A stretch of DNA of 64,000 nt. Source: Photorhabdus namnaonensis. GTDB lineage: Bacteria > Pseudomonadota > Gammaproteobacteria > Enterobacterales > Enterobacteriaceae. Where the stretch lies: NCBI RefSeq assembly GCF_001684335.1, contig NZ_LOIC01000095.1:1-64000 (forward strand), read 5' to 3'. The position numbers and the translations under genes were made by a program. The first letter of the stretch is position 1. Each line of letters begins with the position of its first letter. Below the pieces are notes generated by a model. That model did not search any database. It was not told the origin of the DNA and was given only the letters and a program-made list of their open reading frames with translations. This document shows positions 7,904 to 18,003 of the stretch, piece after piece.

Positions 7904-10900
7904 TTACAAACTACCCGGTTGACGAGGTGGATTACGGCCTGACATATTGGTCGTCGCACTGCGAATATCCCGACCAATGACATCAATACTCGCCTGAAAT
8001 GGTGGGAATGGCAGAGTAATGCCGTGTTCGCGGAATCCTTGCAAAATAAGCTGGTGGACTTCATGGCGGACAGGCATTCGATGCCCCATTTCAGCGGCAT
8101 AAATACGTAATTCAAATATCTGAATACCATGTTGAAGATCAACCAGATAGGCTTCAGGCGCCGGGTTCTCAAGGATCAAAGTGCTGCGTTTAGCCGCGGT
8201 TAATAGGATTTGGGTGACTTCTTCACAGCTAGCTTCTGTCGGTGCAGGAATTGTCAGCACGACACGGGTGATGGTGTCAGATAATGACCAGTTAATAAAC
8301 TGCTCGGTGATAAAGGCTTTGTTAGGAACGATGATCTCTTTTCTATCCCAGTCCGAAAGGGTTGTTGCCCGTGTATTGATCTTGGTGATGCTGCCAGTCA
8401 GGTTGCGGATAGTCACGGTATCACCGATACGAATGGGTTTTTCAAACAATATCATCAGGCCAGAAACGATGTTGGCGAAGATTTCCTGTAAGCCAAAACC
8501 TAGTCCAACCCCTAACGCAGCGACAAGCCATTGTAATTTTGACCATTCAAGACCAATCAGGGAGAAACCGACTAAACCACCAATCAAAGTAATGGTGTAT
8601 TTGGTGAGTGTGGTAATGGCGAAGCCGGTACCGGGTGTGAGTTCTAAATGCTGTAGTAAGGCCAACTCAAGCAATGCGGGCAGGTTACGCACCAGTTGAG
8701 TGGTGATAATAATCACCAAGATAGCAATCAAGACAGAACCTACGGTGATGGGTTGAACAGTTTCTACATTGTTTATTGTCGTGGTGACATCCCACAGTCG
8801 GATATTTTCTAGAAATGAGAAAGCGGAATGAAGTTCTGACCAGAGCCAAATGAGTGAAACCAAGGCAAGTAGAGTTAGGATTGAACGGACTAATCCCAAT
8901 GACTGAGCGCTGATTGCATCCAGATCAATAATAGGTTCCTCAACTTCAATGGCGCCTTCGATACTGCTTGAACCCGTTGAGTCGTCCTCGCTTTTGGCTC
9001 GTTGAGCCAGAATTTCCGCCCGTCGCTGTTTTGCCCGGTCAAAGGCGATACGGCGTCGCTGAATCAGCATCCAACGACGGATAATGTGATAAATAACCAG
9101 TAAAAAGAACCAGATAGCAACGGAAGTTTCTAAACGGCCAAGCAATGCTTGTGATGTGCTGAAATATCCCAGTATGGAAGCTAGCGCCGCGACTATCGGC
9201 GCAGAGAGTAAAATCCACCAGAGAGCGGTATTGATAACATTTTCGCCGGAGCCATGTTTATCCAAATAGAGCGGGACTCTTGCCCGTTTCAGGCTGTTGG
9301 TGATCAGGCTTAAGGAGATACACAGGATTAGGAAACAAAGCCTGCCAAGTGTGGAAGCAAATTCTCGATCACTATAATGTTCAAAAGTTATCAATGCCAT
9401 GACCAATGGCACAATGGCAAAGATAGATAGCTGGTAGAATCGTAAAGCCCGTTTAACGCGTTCTTCCGGCCAACGGAAATGGGCAATGAATAATCCATTT
9501 GGATGGGCGAAAGTGGCACTCAGCATGAAGATCCATAGAACGGGAGTCGTAGCGCTGACGCCATAACCGATAGCTGTCGCCATAGGATACTGCCAGGCGC
9601 TTTGCAGCCCATAACCAATGGCGGACCAGAGCATCGGTAAAGGTAACGCGACAACAACCGACCAGAATACGGTACGCAAAGTGAGAGAAAAGTGATCATG
9701 AGTGACTTTGCCGATACGGTTACTCGCGCGTTCAAGGAATGCGTGGTAATGGCGAAGGGAACCGATGCTGAATATAACTAGGGATAGCGCGCCAAATAAG
9801 TATAGCAACGTATCTTGAGTGGTCAGCATGACTATCAGGGCGCCGCTTAACTGAGAAAAAGTGTCCAGCGATAGTAGACGGGTTAGATCCTGCACAACAT
9901 TGATTGGGTAATTAAGCGAAACAGGATTAACATCCGCGACCCAGAATAGATAACGGTGTGTGGCTTCTTTAACTTCTGTTAGCGCATCATTTAGCTGACT
10001 GGTAGCGACTTTCAGTTTGGTCAATTCAAGGATTTCACTGTCATAGCCAGATAATAGTGAATTGAGTAATTCTTTGCGGGTGCGGATAAGAGAATCATAA
10101 ATCCTCTCTTGTTCCGCAGTTAACGCAACGTTGCTTTTCTGTACGGGTTTGGTCTCTTTTTGTAACTGCTCCAGCATGTCTTCGTATTTCAGGCGATCAA
10201 CCCTGAATTTGACAATATTCCGATCAAGTTGCTGTGGCTTAGACATGTCAGGCAAACGGGCAAGTTGAGTTTGGAGCGCTTCTCCGAGCGTTGTAGAGCC
10301 GCCTAGCCATTGTGCTTGTTCACGAATGGTATTCAATGCTTGCCGGACTTGAATAATATCACTGGCGGCTTGTCGCTGCTTTGAGCCGATGATATTCATT
10401 CGTTGTGCTTGTTGATTTAATTCCTGAGATAAATTCCGGTTCAGTTGTAATTCATCAAGCAGAAATTTTGGTAGCTGATCACTTTGTTCCGCCAGCATTT
10501 CGGTATGTTCTAAGGCTAATTCCGCTTTTTGCTGACGCTGTGCGTTAAGTTGGCTGCGGAGTTGTTGCAGCTCAAGATCAAATCGATGATAGCGTTTTTT
10601 GAACAGTTCAACCCGCATACGGGAAATTTCTTGCCGATTGTTAGCGGAAAGTTGAGCTATTTCAAGTTCATTGACTGTTGCTTTGTGGGCGTTGACTTCG
10701 GCTTGAGCTAAGGCAAATTGAGCTTCTGCTAATGGCGTGGAGGGTGTTCCTAATGATTGCAGGCGAGAGGATGCGTCAGTTAGCAGGCGTCGCGCTTCTG
10801 ATTGTTGTTGCGGTAACAGTACGAGAGAGTCGCTGATTTCCCGTCCTTTGTCCTGCTCTTGCTGTAATTGTCCCCCTTGTTCTAGCAACCGGCTGCTGAC

Positions 10901-11239
10901 CTGAATGATCTGTTGCTCAACGCTTGCAATGGGTTGGTTAGCGGGAATTGGACGAGGAGTATCACTTTCAGAGAGTAATTTTTGACGAAGTTCTTTCGTG
11001 ATTTTAGGAAAATCATCAATGGCGGTCTGATATTTCTGCGTTCTGTCATTAGCTGATTTAGTATCAGCAATCCAATTGAGAGCGCCTTGTAACGCCTGAG
11101 CAACTTCTGCATCCTGCGGGTTTTTGCTGGATTCGATTTGTTTCAGTTCTTGTTTGAGCTGGTTTTCATCAAGTGGAATCACAGCAAGAACCGGATTAAT
11201 AATGAGCAAGCTAAGCAATAAGCTGATAATCAGGCGCAC
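7904..11239 (-). CDS. mscM: MscM (YjeP), miniconductance mechanosensitive channel
   Basis: This is a large MscS-family inner-membrane channel that opens on hypo-osmotic shock. At 1111 residues it matches YjeP. Order: signal peptide (MRLIISLLLSLLIINPVLA), a long periplasmic coiled-coil domain to about residue 480 rich in Gln and Leu, a series of membrane helices from about residue 480 to 900, then the MscS pore and cytoplasmic domain (GVGLGFGLQEIFANIVSGL, LFEKPIRIGDTV, DWDRKEIIVPN). It uses a GTG start with AAGGAG upstream. It lies 26 nt downstream of psd, the same pairing as in E. coli. Confidence 0.95.
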   Translation of the reverse strand: MRLIISLLLSLLIINPVLAVIPLDENQLKQELKQIESSKNPQDAEVAQALQGALNWIADTKSANDRTQKYQTAIDDFPKITKELRQKLLSESDTPRPIPANQPIASVEQQIIQVSSRLLEQGGQLQQEQDKGREISDSLVLLPQQQSEARRLLTDASSRLQSLGTPSTPLAEAQFALAQAEVNAHKATVNELEIAQLSANNRQEISRMRVELFKKRYHRFDLELQQLRSQLNAQRQQKAELALEHTEMLAEQSDQLPKFLLDELQLNRNLSQELNQQAQRMNIIGSKQRQAASDIIQVRQALNTIREQAQWLGGSTTLGEALQTQLARLPDMSKPQQLDRNIVKFRVDRLKYEDMLEQLQKETKPVQKSNVALTAEQERIYDSLIRTRKELLNSLLSGYDSEILELTKLKVATSQLNDALTEVKEATHRYLFWVADVNPVSLNYPINVVQDLTRLLSLDTFSQLSGALIVMLTTQDTLLYLFGALSLVIFSIGSLRHYHAFLERASNRIGKVTHDHFSLTLRTVFWSVVVALPLPMLWSAIGYGLQSAWQYPMATAIGYGVSATTPVLWIFMLSATFAHPNGLFIAHFRWPEERVKRALRFYQLSIFAIVPLVMALITFEHYSDREFASTLGRLCFLILCISLSLITNSLKRARVPLYLDKHGSGENVINTALWWILLSAPIVAALASILGYFSTSQALLGRLETSVAIWFFLLVIYHIIRRWMLIQRRRIAFDRAKQRRAEILAQRAKSEDDSTGSSSIEGAIEVEEPIIDLDAISAQSLGLVRSILTLLALVSLIWLWSELHSAFSFLENIRLWDVTTTINNVETVQPITVGSVLIAILVIIITTQLVRNLPALLELALLQHLELTPGTGFAITTLTKYTITLIGGLVGFSLIGLEWSKLQWLVAALGVGLGFGLQEIFANIVSGLMILFEKPIRIGDTVTIRNLTGSITKINTRATTLSDWDRKEIIVPNKAFITEQFINWSLSDTITRVVLTIPAPTEASCEEVTQILLTAAKRSTLILENPAPEAYLVDLQHGIQIFELRIYAAEMGHRMPVRHEVHQLILQGFREHGITLPFPPFQASIDVIGRDIRSATTNMSGRNPPRQPGSL

Positions 11240-11265
11240 GATAAAGGGCTCTCCTTGGAAAGGGA

Positions 11266-12159
11266 TTAGCTTATGTTGTCAGTAGGTTCTTCGGGCAAAA
11301 TAGTTTGGGCTAACAGTTCACCCATGCAGGTTGTGGAGCCGCTGCTCAAATGCCCGGCAAGCTGTACCTGATTTGATGCAAACAGGTTAATGACGGTAGA
11401 GCCCAATTTGAAACGCCCCATTTCTTCCCCTTTCTTGAAAGAAATCGCGCCAGTTGCACCAGCTTCGGGGTAAGTCCAGCGTTTGATAATGCCTTCCCGT
11501 GGTGGTGTAACCGTACCACACCAAGCCATTTCAATACTGCCGACGATAGTTGCACCAACCAGAATCTGTATCATAGGCCCAAATTGAGTATCAAACAGAC
11601 AGATGACTCTTTCATTACGAGCGAACAGATTTGGTACGTTGGCGGCAGTCAATGGATTGACAGAGAATAAATCGCCAGGGACATAGATCATCTCTTTCAG
11701 TAATCCATCGCAAGGCATATGTACACGGTGATAATCTTTAGGTGATAAGTAAGTGGTTACAAACTGCCCATCACGAAATATCTCTGCCAACTGATGATTA
11801 CCGGCGAGTAGAGCTTCAAGCGTGTAGTGGTGTCCTTTAGCTTGAAGGAGCTGGTATGTACGGATATTGCCTAACTGGCTGATAGTACCGTCAGCAGGTA
11901 GAGCTAATTGGTGTTCATTGCTGACAACCGGGCGAATATCATCTTTTAATGGGCGGATAAAGAACTCATTGAATGTCGTATATGCTGAAAACTCAGGCGC
12001 TTTCGCTTCATTCATATCCACTTTATAAACACGAGCAAACGCCTTGATTGCTAGTTGAGTCAACCAGCCAGCTTTTTTGTTAGCAAACCAGCCTGCCAGG
12101 TGAGTTATTCCCTGTTTAGGCAGTAGATAATGTAACCTGATTTTAATGTTATCCAGCAC
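11266..12159 (-). CDS. psd: Phosphatidylserine decarboxylase proenzyme
   Basis: The enzyme converts phosphatidylserine to phosphatidylethanolamine at the inner membrane. The 297-residue product carries YHRVHMP and, near the C-terminus, [11 protein letters not shown]. The LGST site is where the proenzyme self-cleaves between Gly and Ser to create the pyruvoyl cofactor. I chose a GTG start at 12159 ([15 protein letters not shown]) because it aligns with the E. coli N-terminus and has AGAGG 7 nt upstream; an ATG at 12222 would add 21 residues not seen in the family. The C-terminus is shorter than that of E. coli. Confidence 0.95.
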   Translation of the reverse strand: MLDNIKIRLHYLLPKQGITHLAGWFANKKAGWLTQLAIKAFARVYKVDMNEAKAPEFSAYTTFNEFFIRPLKDDIRPVVSNEHQLALPADGTISQLGNIRTYQLLQAKGHHYTLEALLAGNHQLAEIFRDGQFVTTYLSPKDYHRVHMPCDGLLKEMIYVPGDLFSVNPLTAANVPNLFARNERVICLFDTQFGPMIQILVGATIVGSIEMAWCGTVTPPREGIIKRWTYPEAGATGAISFKKGEEMGRFKLGSTVINLFASNQVQLAGHLSSGSTTCMGELLAQTILPEEPTDNIS

Positions 12160-12232
12160 GTCAACCTCTTGGATTCTATTGGCGAAATTAGACAAAAGGG
12201 GGTATTGTACCCGCCCTTTCATTTAATGTCAG

Positions 12233-13288
12233 TTAGCTATCGTTATCTGTAAAAGTTTTGCGTGGTTTAATTTGATCCATACTGTCGAGAATACGGTGAT
12301 AATTCTCAAAGCGTTCTTGAGTTATTTCATTATCTTCTACTGCTTTCCGTAACGCACACTCTGGATCGTCCCGATGTTTGCAATCACGGAATTTACAACC
12401 GCCGAGATAATCACGGAATTCGATAAAACCCTGAGTTATCTGCTCCGGTGTTAAATGCCACAGGCCGAACTCCCGAACGCCGGGAGAATCAATAACATCA
12501 CCGCCATGTGGAAAATGGTAAAGACGGGATGCTGTTGTGGTGTGCTGACCTAAACCGGAAACATCTGAAACCTGATTGACCAGAATCTCTTCTTCATCTT
12601 CTGGCAGGAGCGTGTTGAGTAAACTTGATTTACCTACGCCAGACTGACCGGCAAAAATGCTGATTCGACCTGCAAGCATCTTCGTTAATTCTTCCATACC
12701 TTCGCCAGTATGGCTTGAGAGTTTCAATACCCTGTAACCAATGTTGTGGTATGTGGACATGATTTCGTTGACCCATTCACGGCTTTCTTCGTCCAACAGA
12801 TCAATTTTATTCAATACAATCAATGGCTCAATGCCCAGTGTTTCACAGGCGACAAGGTAGCGATCGATAATATTGAGTGACAGTTCAGGAAGAATGGCTG
12901 ATACAATCACTATTTGGTCAATATTGGCGGCGATAGGTTTAATGCCATCATAATAGTCAGGCCGCGTAAGTACGGAAGTCCGTTCGTGAACGGCTTCAAC
13001 AATACCATTTACTTTAACATCTGCTTGTGTTTGCAGCGAAGGGCGCCATACCACCTGATCGCCAGTGACCAATGAGCGGATAGTTCTGCGAATATTACAA
13101 CGTTGTATAGAACCGTCTGCTGCCTCGACATCAGCATGTTGGCCAAAACGGCTGATAACCAGCCCTTCTTGAGGTTCACCTAACTGACTATCATCCATTT
13201 CAGGTTTATTATCCTGTTTTTTCAACCTGCGTTGATGATTTGCCTGTACCCGCCGTTGCTGGCCTTTGGATAGTTTATGTTTAGCCAC
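12233..13288 (-). CDS. rsgA: RsgA, small-subunit ribosome biogenesis GTPase
   Basis: This is a circularly permuted GTPase that checks late 30S assembly. At 351 residues it matches E. coli RsgA. Order: OB-fold, G4 motif LNKIDLLD, then the P-loop [12 protein letters not shown], then G3 [10 protein letters not shown], and a C-terminal zinc knuckle [18 protein letters not shown]. The basic N-terminus ([20 protein letters not shown]) is typical. It lies upstream of psd and mscM on the same strand, as in E. coli, and is divergent from orn. Confidence 0.97.
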   Translation of the reverse strand: MAKHKLSKGQQRRVQANHQRRLKKQDNKPEMDDSQLGEPQEGLVISRFGQHADVEAADGSIQRCNIRRTIRSLVTGDQVVWRPSLQTQADVKVNGIVEAVHERTSVLTRPDYYDGIKPIAANIDQIVIVSAILPELSLNIIDRYLVACETLGIEPLIVLNKIDLLDEESREWVNEIMSTYHNIGYRVLKLSSHTGEGMEELTKMLAGRISIFAGQSGVGKSSLLNTLLPEDEEEILVNQVSDVSGLGQHTTTASRLYHFPHGGDVIDSPGVREFGLWHLTPEQITQGFIEFRDYLGGCKFRDCKHRDDPECALRKAVEDNEITQERFENYHRILDSMDQIKPRKTFTDNDS

Positions 13289-13310
13289 CGAACCTCACTT
13301 GTTCCACATT

Positions 13311-13437
13311 TATACCCGTCATCTTTCAAGTTGCCTCTTTGTTGGCTGCACTCACTCACCCCGGTCACATAGTTACCTATGCTCCCGGGGATTCGCTCCC
13401 TTGCCGTCGCGATGCATCTTGAAATCCATAGGGTATA
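13311..13437 (-). repeat. ERIC element, 127 bp
   Basis: An enterobacterial repetitive intergenic consensus element occupies much of the rsgA-orn gap. Read on the minus strand it runs from TATACCC through GCGAATCCCCGGGAGCATAG and GTGACCGGGGTGAGTGAGTG to GACGGGTATA. It is the same length as, and almost identical to, the element at 39450-39576, in the opposite orientation. ERICs are non-coding palindromic elements that can fold in RNA. Part of this one is likely to be in the orn or rsgA leader. Confidence 0.92.
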
Positions 13438-13507
13438 TCGCTGTTATTGCTTAAAAGCGCTATGATACACCATTAATAAGAACTATCTCTCCAATCTAGG
13501 ATATAAC

Positions 13508-14053
13508 ATGTCAAAAAGTGAGCACAATCTTATCTGGATAGATCTGGAAATGACGGGTTTAGATCCAGAGAGGGATCGCATTATTGAAATTGCGACAATT
13601 GTCACCGATGCAAATTTGAATATCCTGGCGGAAGGGCCAGTTATAGCGGTTTATCAGTCTGATGAACAACTTGCTCTGATGGATAAATGGAATGTGCGCA
13701 CCCATACGGGCAGTGGGCTGGTTGAACGTGTTAAAGCAAGTAAAATTGACGATCGTGAGGCAGAGAAGGCGACGATTGAATTTTTGGAAAAATGGGTTCC
13801 GGCAGGTGCTTCCCCCATTTGTGGTAATAGTGTTAGTCAGGATCGGCGTTTCTTGTTCCGCTATATGCCAGAATTGGAGGCTTATTTTCATTACCGCTAC
13901 TTGGATGTCAGCACACTTAAAGAATTAGCCCGTCGCTGGAAGCCGGAAATCCTTGCTGGGTTTAAGAAGCAGAATACTCATCAGGCGCTGGATGATATCC
14001 GTGAATCAGTTGCTGAGTTAGCCTACTATCGGGAACATTTTATTCAACTGTGA
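13508..14053 (+). CDS. orn: Oligoribonuclease
   Basis: This is a 3'-5' exonuclease that finishes degradation of RNA dinucleotides and of pGpG from cyclic di-GMP. The 181-residue product has the DEDDh active site: [11 protein letters not shown] (D and E), [11 protein letters not shown] (D), and [10 protein letters not shown] (H and D). Length and motifs match E. coli Orn. It stands just upstream of the tRNA-Gly cluster, the same order as in E. coli, but has its own leader containing an ERIC element. Confidence 0.98.
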   Translation: MSKSEHNLIWIDLEMTGLDPERDRIIEIATIVTDANLNILAEGPVIAVYQSDEQLALMDKWNVRTHTGSGLVERVKASKIDDREAEKATIEFLEKWVPAGASPICGNSVSQDRRFLFRYMPELEAYFHYRYLDVSTLKELARRWKPEILAGFKKQNTHQALDDIRESVAELAYYREHFIQL

Positions 14054-14173
14054 GTCAGAAAGTTTTATTTTCTGTTGGTATGATAATGCAAGTTCGGTGT
14101 GATGATTAATTAACCGGCGTTGGCGTTTAAATCGTCATTTGACCGGAAAGTTTGTTTTTTTACGTTGAAAGGC

Positions 14174-14201
14174 TTGCGGGCGCAACGATTTTTCGTATAA
14201 T
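14174..14201 (+). promoter_or_regulatory. tRNA-Gly operon promoter
   Basis: TTGCGG (14174-14179) and a perfect TATAAT (14196-14201) are separated by 16 bp. A GC-rich discriminator, GCGCTCCCC, follows directly, the hallmark of growth-rate and stringently controlled stable-RNA promoters. It lies about 58 bp before the first tRNA. Confidence 0.75.
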
Positions 14202-14258
14202 GCGCTCCCCATACCGATGAAGAATTTCATAAGGTATGGATGGCGTACTAAAAGATAT

Positions 14259-14334
<76 letters not shown>

Positions 14335-14389
14335 AATTTTGATTTGGAGTTAGTATGTTGTTTCTGGTTATTATTAGCCAGTCAGTGAC

Positions 14390-14465
<76 letters not shown>

Positions 14466-14530
14466 AGTTTAGATTCACAATTGATTTCTTGGGATTGATG
14501 TATTATTTCAGGTGATCACCAGTCAGTAAT

Positions 14531-14606
<76 letters not shown>

Positions 14607-14617
14607 AGTCTTCCTTA

Positions 14618-14950
14618 TCATGCAGATACACTTAATAACCGGTGCGTAAGCAGGGTTTGCATATCCCGCCGACCATCGGCAATCACAAAAATTACCACCT
14701 GTTTACCTGTGATCTGGTAAATAACCCGGTAAGGTTTAAAAAATGTTTGGCGGAAGTCGCGTATCCCTAACTCCTGCAACTCCTTGGGATAATTGCCTTT
14801 TTCAGGAAAGTTAGCCAGACTGTCTGCTGTTTTCAGCAATTGATCCAATACATAATCAGCTTTCTCTGAACTGTCATTTTCGACAATGTAATCGTAAATG
14901 TCCTCTAAATCTGCTTCGGCATTTTTAGTCAGCATGACATGATATGGCAT
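14618..14950 (-). CDS. ParE/RelE-family toxin
   Basis: This 110-residue type II toxin has the ParE/RelE plasmid-stabilisation fold: start MPYHVMLTKNAEADLEDIYDYI, then LANFPEKGNYPKEL, FFKPYRVIYQI and VVIFVIADGRRDM. The family includes gyrase poisons and ribosome-dependent RNases; the target here cannot be told from sequence. Its ATG overlaps the stop of the antitoxin gene (ATGA), the usual coupling for such pairs. It converges on the tRNA-Gly genes. Confidence 0.88.
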   Translation of the reverse strand: MPYHVMLTKNAEADLEDIYDYIVENDSSEKADYVLDQLLKTADSLANFPEKGNYPKELQELGIRDFRQTFFKPYRVIYQITGKQVVIFVIADGRRDMQTLLTHRLLSVSA

Positions 14951-15225
14951 CAGGTGGACTTCCCTTTATTTTTTAAGCGTTGAACCACATCCTTTATTGG
15001 TGTGACTTCACCTGCTTTAACTTGTTGTTGTCCTAAAGCTAAAATCTTTAACAACGCTATAGTTTCCTGAGTCTGCTCATAAGAGGCAATATCTTGAATC
15101 ACCGCTTTTGCCTCGCCATTTTGTGTAATAATCATCGGTGAACGGGACTCAGCGAGTGTCGTCATCACCGTGGCTGCATTGGCTTTTAGGTAGCTAATGG
15201 GTTTGATCTGTTCTGAATAACGCAT
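14950..15225 (-). CDS. Phd/YefM-family antitoxin
   Basis: This 91-residue antitoxin is paired with the ParE-like toxin. The N-terminal Phd/YefM DNA-binding part shows ISYLKANAATVMTTLAESRSP and IITQNGEAKAVIQD; the C-terminus is the flexible toxin-binding part. The start at 15225 is chosen because GAGGAA lies 8 nt upstream and the family begins there; the longer frame to 15309 has a hydrophobic extension with no family match. It probably represses its own operon. Confidence 0.88.
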   Translation of the reverse strand: MRYSEQIKPISYLKANAATVMTTLAESRSPMIITQNGEAKAVIQDIASYEQTQETIALLKILALGQQQVKAGEVTPIKDVVQRLKNKGKST

Positions 15226-15435
15226 AGAATTCCTCACATTAAAAAGGACTAAATAGAGACTATAAAAAGTCAATTGCTTGATTATAAAATCACCTTTCCA
15301 ATTAAGCAAATGCTGATTTTAGCTGTGTTTGATGAACGTCAATCGTCACTAGCCACTAAAGCATTTATCGTATTGGCGACTAAAAAGTTTCGCGTGGTGG
15401 GTTCGGCTATCTCCTTGGCTTTCAGGGAGCTCTTT

Positions 15436-15461
15436 GACCTGAAGCCATGAGGCTTCAGGTC
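15436..15461. terminator. Perfect 11-bp hairpin after the FlhE-like gene
   Basis: GACCTGAAGCC and GGCTTCAGGTC flank a 4-nt ATGA loop, immediately downstream of the stop of the minus-strand gene at 15469. No good T-run follows on the minus strand, so it may be a weak or Rho-assisted terminator or an mRNA-protecting hairpin. Confidence 0.5.
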
Positions 15462-15468
15462 CGGTTGC

Positions 15469-15900
15469 TTAATACTGATAATCAACTTTGATCATATTGT
15501 AATGGGACGGGTAAACGGGGTAAGTACCTCCGTTGAGAATCCCACTAATTCTAAAGGAACCTTTGGCGTCATGGCCGCTAAAGGCATTTGTGGTGCTATT
15601 TAGGGCGTCGGAGACATCCAGGCATTGCGATGGGGTGGATGAATATCGAGGGGTGTAACAAACGTTGAAAGTCTGAGTTGTCGCACCATTGCTATATAAA
15701 CCGATATTCCAGGATACTGTCGTAATAGTTGCCCTTGTCGGTACTGAAGAGGGTGTGGTAAAGAAATTTGAGTTGGTGTAGCCGGCAGCATAAACATTTG
15801 GGGCACGGTTCGTTTGTGACCAAGTGCTGGTAGCGGCAAAGGCGATTTGAGCTGTGGTTAATGCTAGAAAACCTACTGCAATTTTGGTAAATCTTTTCAT
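15469..15900 (-). CDS. Secreted small protein, FlhE-like
   Basis: This 143-residue protein has a clear signal peptide (MKRFTKIAVGFLALTTAQIAFA, cleavage about residue 22) and a beta-rich mature part. The layout resembles the periplasmic flagellar protein FlhE: a TVSWNIGLYS strand, two cysteines (C81 and C93) about a dozen residues apart, the second in CLDV, an SGHDAKGSFRI strand and a closing YNMIKVDYQY. The similarity is by pattern and is not strong. No flagellar gene is nearby, so if it is FlhE-like it is a stray relative; otherwise it is an unassigned exported protein. A hairpin follows it. Confidence 0.5.
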   Translation of the reverse strand: MKRFTKIAVGFLALTTAQIAFAATSTWSQTNRAPNVYAAGYTNSNFFTTPSSVPTRATITTVSWNIGLYSNGATTQTFNVCYTPRYSSTPSQCLDVSDALNSTTNAFSGHDAKGSFRISGILNGGTYPVYPSHYNMIKVDYQY

Positions 15901-16674
15901 TCTTTAATCCTCATTGCTAGTGAGTTATCTTACTGTTATTTGCATGCAATCGCAGGGCGATATTCAATATGATTGGCGCCCATGAAAATTGTTTGCTTAT
16001 TGATTCCTCATGATTGTTCAGATCCTCCTTGATCAAGTAAAAAGAATCTCACCGTAATAACAGTGGATCAAGCGAAGGCTTTAGCTGAATGTCTGAATCT
16101 GTGCGTTGGTTTGACCAATATTGTGTGATGTTTATGTCTAAAGGGGTAAAGAAAGTATTATTCTTTCATTGCCAAATATTTTTTCAACTTCTGCTTGCCA
16201 AACGTTTTGAGGTAGTACATAATGCACTCCTTTCGGCAATGAGGCATGGGAAAAATATCAGTCGAATCAATGAATTAGCTGATATTCATAGGGTTTATCT
16301 CCCGCTTCAAGCTTCTTCCTCAATAGTCGTGCTCGCTTGTTTTAGGTTTGATTTTTGGATTATATCCTCATAGTACAGATTTCTATTTTTTATCCACAGC
16401 TCGGAAGCTGGTTTCTCGGCAAATAAGTGCGATGCTTTAAAATTATCACACAGACTTATCCACAGGCTGTTGCGTCTGAATTTTTCTAATTTTGAATGTC
16501 ATAAAATGAATATTTCTTTTGTAACCCGTTGATAGTTTTTCAGAATGATTCTTTGTTAAGAAATGTCATATTGATCACTTGCGCTTTTTTTGAGCATTGA
16601 TCAGCAAGGGGTTTTTATTTTATTCACAGGAAAATTATCTGAATCTTTTTATACGTTATAGGGATGGCTAATAA
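15901..16674. other. About 0.77 kb without a recognisable gene
   Basis: AT-rich DNA lies between the exported protein gene and the end of queG. A 94-residue open frame at 16089-16373 (+) has no ribosome site, a composition unlike its neighbours and no family I recognise. The reverse strand has only short frames. I see no tRNA or repeat in it. Confidence 0.6.
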
Positions 16675-17832
16675 TTAAGCATCTCTGGGTAAGCCCTTGG
16701 TTATCGCTCTAATAAGCCGTTTCTGTTGTGGGGTTTGTACATTAATAGTATTCGTTTTACGGCGAATGATTTGCTGTTCAATAGCCCAATGAATATGTTC
16801 ATCTAGCATGGTGTTTAATCCAAGTTTTTGTTGTAGAGCCAGAACGATATCGTACTGATAAGGTGCGTTTCCTAAAGCAACAGTAATATTGCGTAGCCAG
16901 CGTAAATAACCAATGCGGCGAATTGCAGAACCTTCCGTTATCCGTAGGAATTTCTCTTCACTCCAATTGAATAAATCCAATAGCTTTGGTGTATGTAATA
17001 TTGCACGAGGGCTGAAATCATCTTCATCTGTCAATTGGGAAAAGCGGTTCCAGGGACAAATAATCTGGCAGTCATCGCAACCATAAATACGATTTCCCAT
17101 CAATGGACGAAATTCCTCAGGAATAATGCCTTCTAATTCAATTGTGAGGTAGGAAATACAACGGCGGGCGTCAATAGTATAAGGGGCGATAATTGCACCG
17201 GTTGGGCAGGTTGTCATGCAGGCGACACAGCGTCCACATTGCTCTTCTTGTGGAGGATCTATCGGCAGGGGAAGATTAATCAGCAACTCACCGAGGAAAA
17301 ACCATGAACCAGCTTCTCTATTAAGAATAAGTGAGTGTTTACCGACCCAGCCTAATCCGGCTTTGGCGGCGAGTGGGCGTTCCATTATAGGCGCTGAATC
17401 AACAAAAGGTCGAAAATTAAGGACTCCCTGATATTCGAAGTCATGGCAATAGTTTTGGATTTGTTCGCCGAGTTTCTTAAGACGTTGGCGGAGCAGTTTG
17501 TGATAATCTCTTCCCAGAGCATAACGGCTGATATAACCGAGTTCAGTATCGTTTAGCGTGCTGGCGAAAGAAGCTTTAGCAGGAAGGTAATTCATTCTTA
17601 CGCTAATAACTCTCAGTGTCCCTGGTAAAAGTTCATCCGGGCGAGCACGCATCATGCCGTGGCGTTTCATCCATGCCATCTCCCCGTGATATTGTTTATC
17701 CAGCCATTCCTGAAGTTTTGTTTCTTCTACCGATAAATCAGTATCACAAATGCCAACTTGTTGGAAACCAAGAGAAAGACCCCATTGTTTGATGTTGGCG
17801 GCTAAAAGATTAAGATCGAGAGGCGTTGTCAT
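16675..17832 (-). CDS. queG: Epoxyqueuosine reductase
   Basis: QueG carries out the last step of queuosine formation in tRNA, reducing epoxyqueuosine with cobalamin and two [4Fe-4S] clusters. The 385-residue product shows CGRCVACMTTCPTGAI and YGCDDCQIICPWN for the clusters, and the family blocks LGRDYHKLLR and RPLMGNRI. The start at 17832 (MTTPLDLNLLA) matches the E. coli start; the open frame extends 14 codons further without support. Neither start has a strong ribosome site. In E. coli nnr lies next to it; here tsaE follows directly. Confidence 0.96.
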   Translation of the reverse strand: MTTPLDLNLLAANIKQWGLSLGFQQVGICDTDLSVEETKLQEWLDKQYHGEMAWMKRHGMMRARPDELLPGTLRVISVRMNYLPAKASFASTLNDTELGYISRYALGRDYHKLLRQRLKKLGEQIQNYCHDFEYQGVLNFRPFVDSAPIMERPLAAKAGLGWVGKHSLILNREAGSWFFLGELLINLPLPIDPPQEEQCGRCVACMTTCPTGAIIAPYTIDARRCISYLTIELEGIIPEEFRPLMGNRIYGCDDCQIICPWNRFSQLTDEDDFSPRAILHTPKLLDLFNWSEEKFLRITEGSAIRRIGYLRWLRNITVALGNAPYQYDIVLALQQKLGLNTMLDEHIHWAIEQQIIRRKTNTINVQTPQQKRLIRAITKGLPRDA

Positions 17833-18003
17833 GGTGGAAATCAGTTTATACTGCAAGGCGTCGCAGTGTAGCATAATTTGTTTCAGGCCAAAAATAGTGG
17901 GTTTGATAATGAAACTGAGCAGAAGATGTTAAATGTTGATAATAGAAGTGTGTTAGGGTTATCGTTTTAGCTGATGAATTAATAAAACAGCAGATATTAT
18001 TCG

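Noticed and set aside
8181-8699. 172-codon frame opposite mscM
   Set aside because: Antisense shadow of a conserved membrane-protein gene; composition follows the sense codons.
16089-16373. 94-residue open frame on the plus strand
   Set aside because: No ribosome site, no family resemblance, odd composition rich in Phe and Leu runs; not called as a gene.
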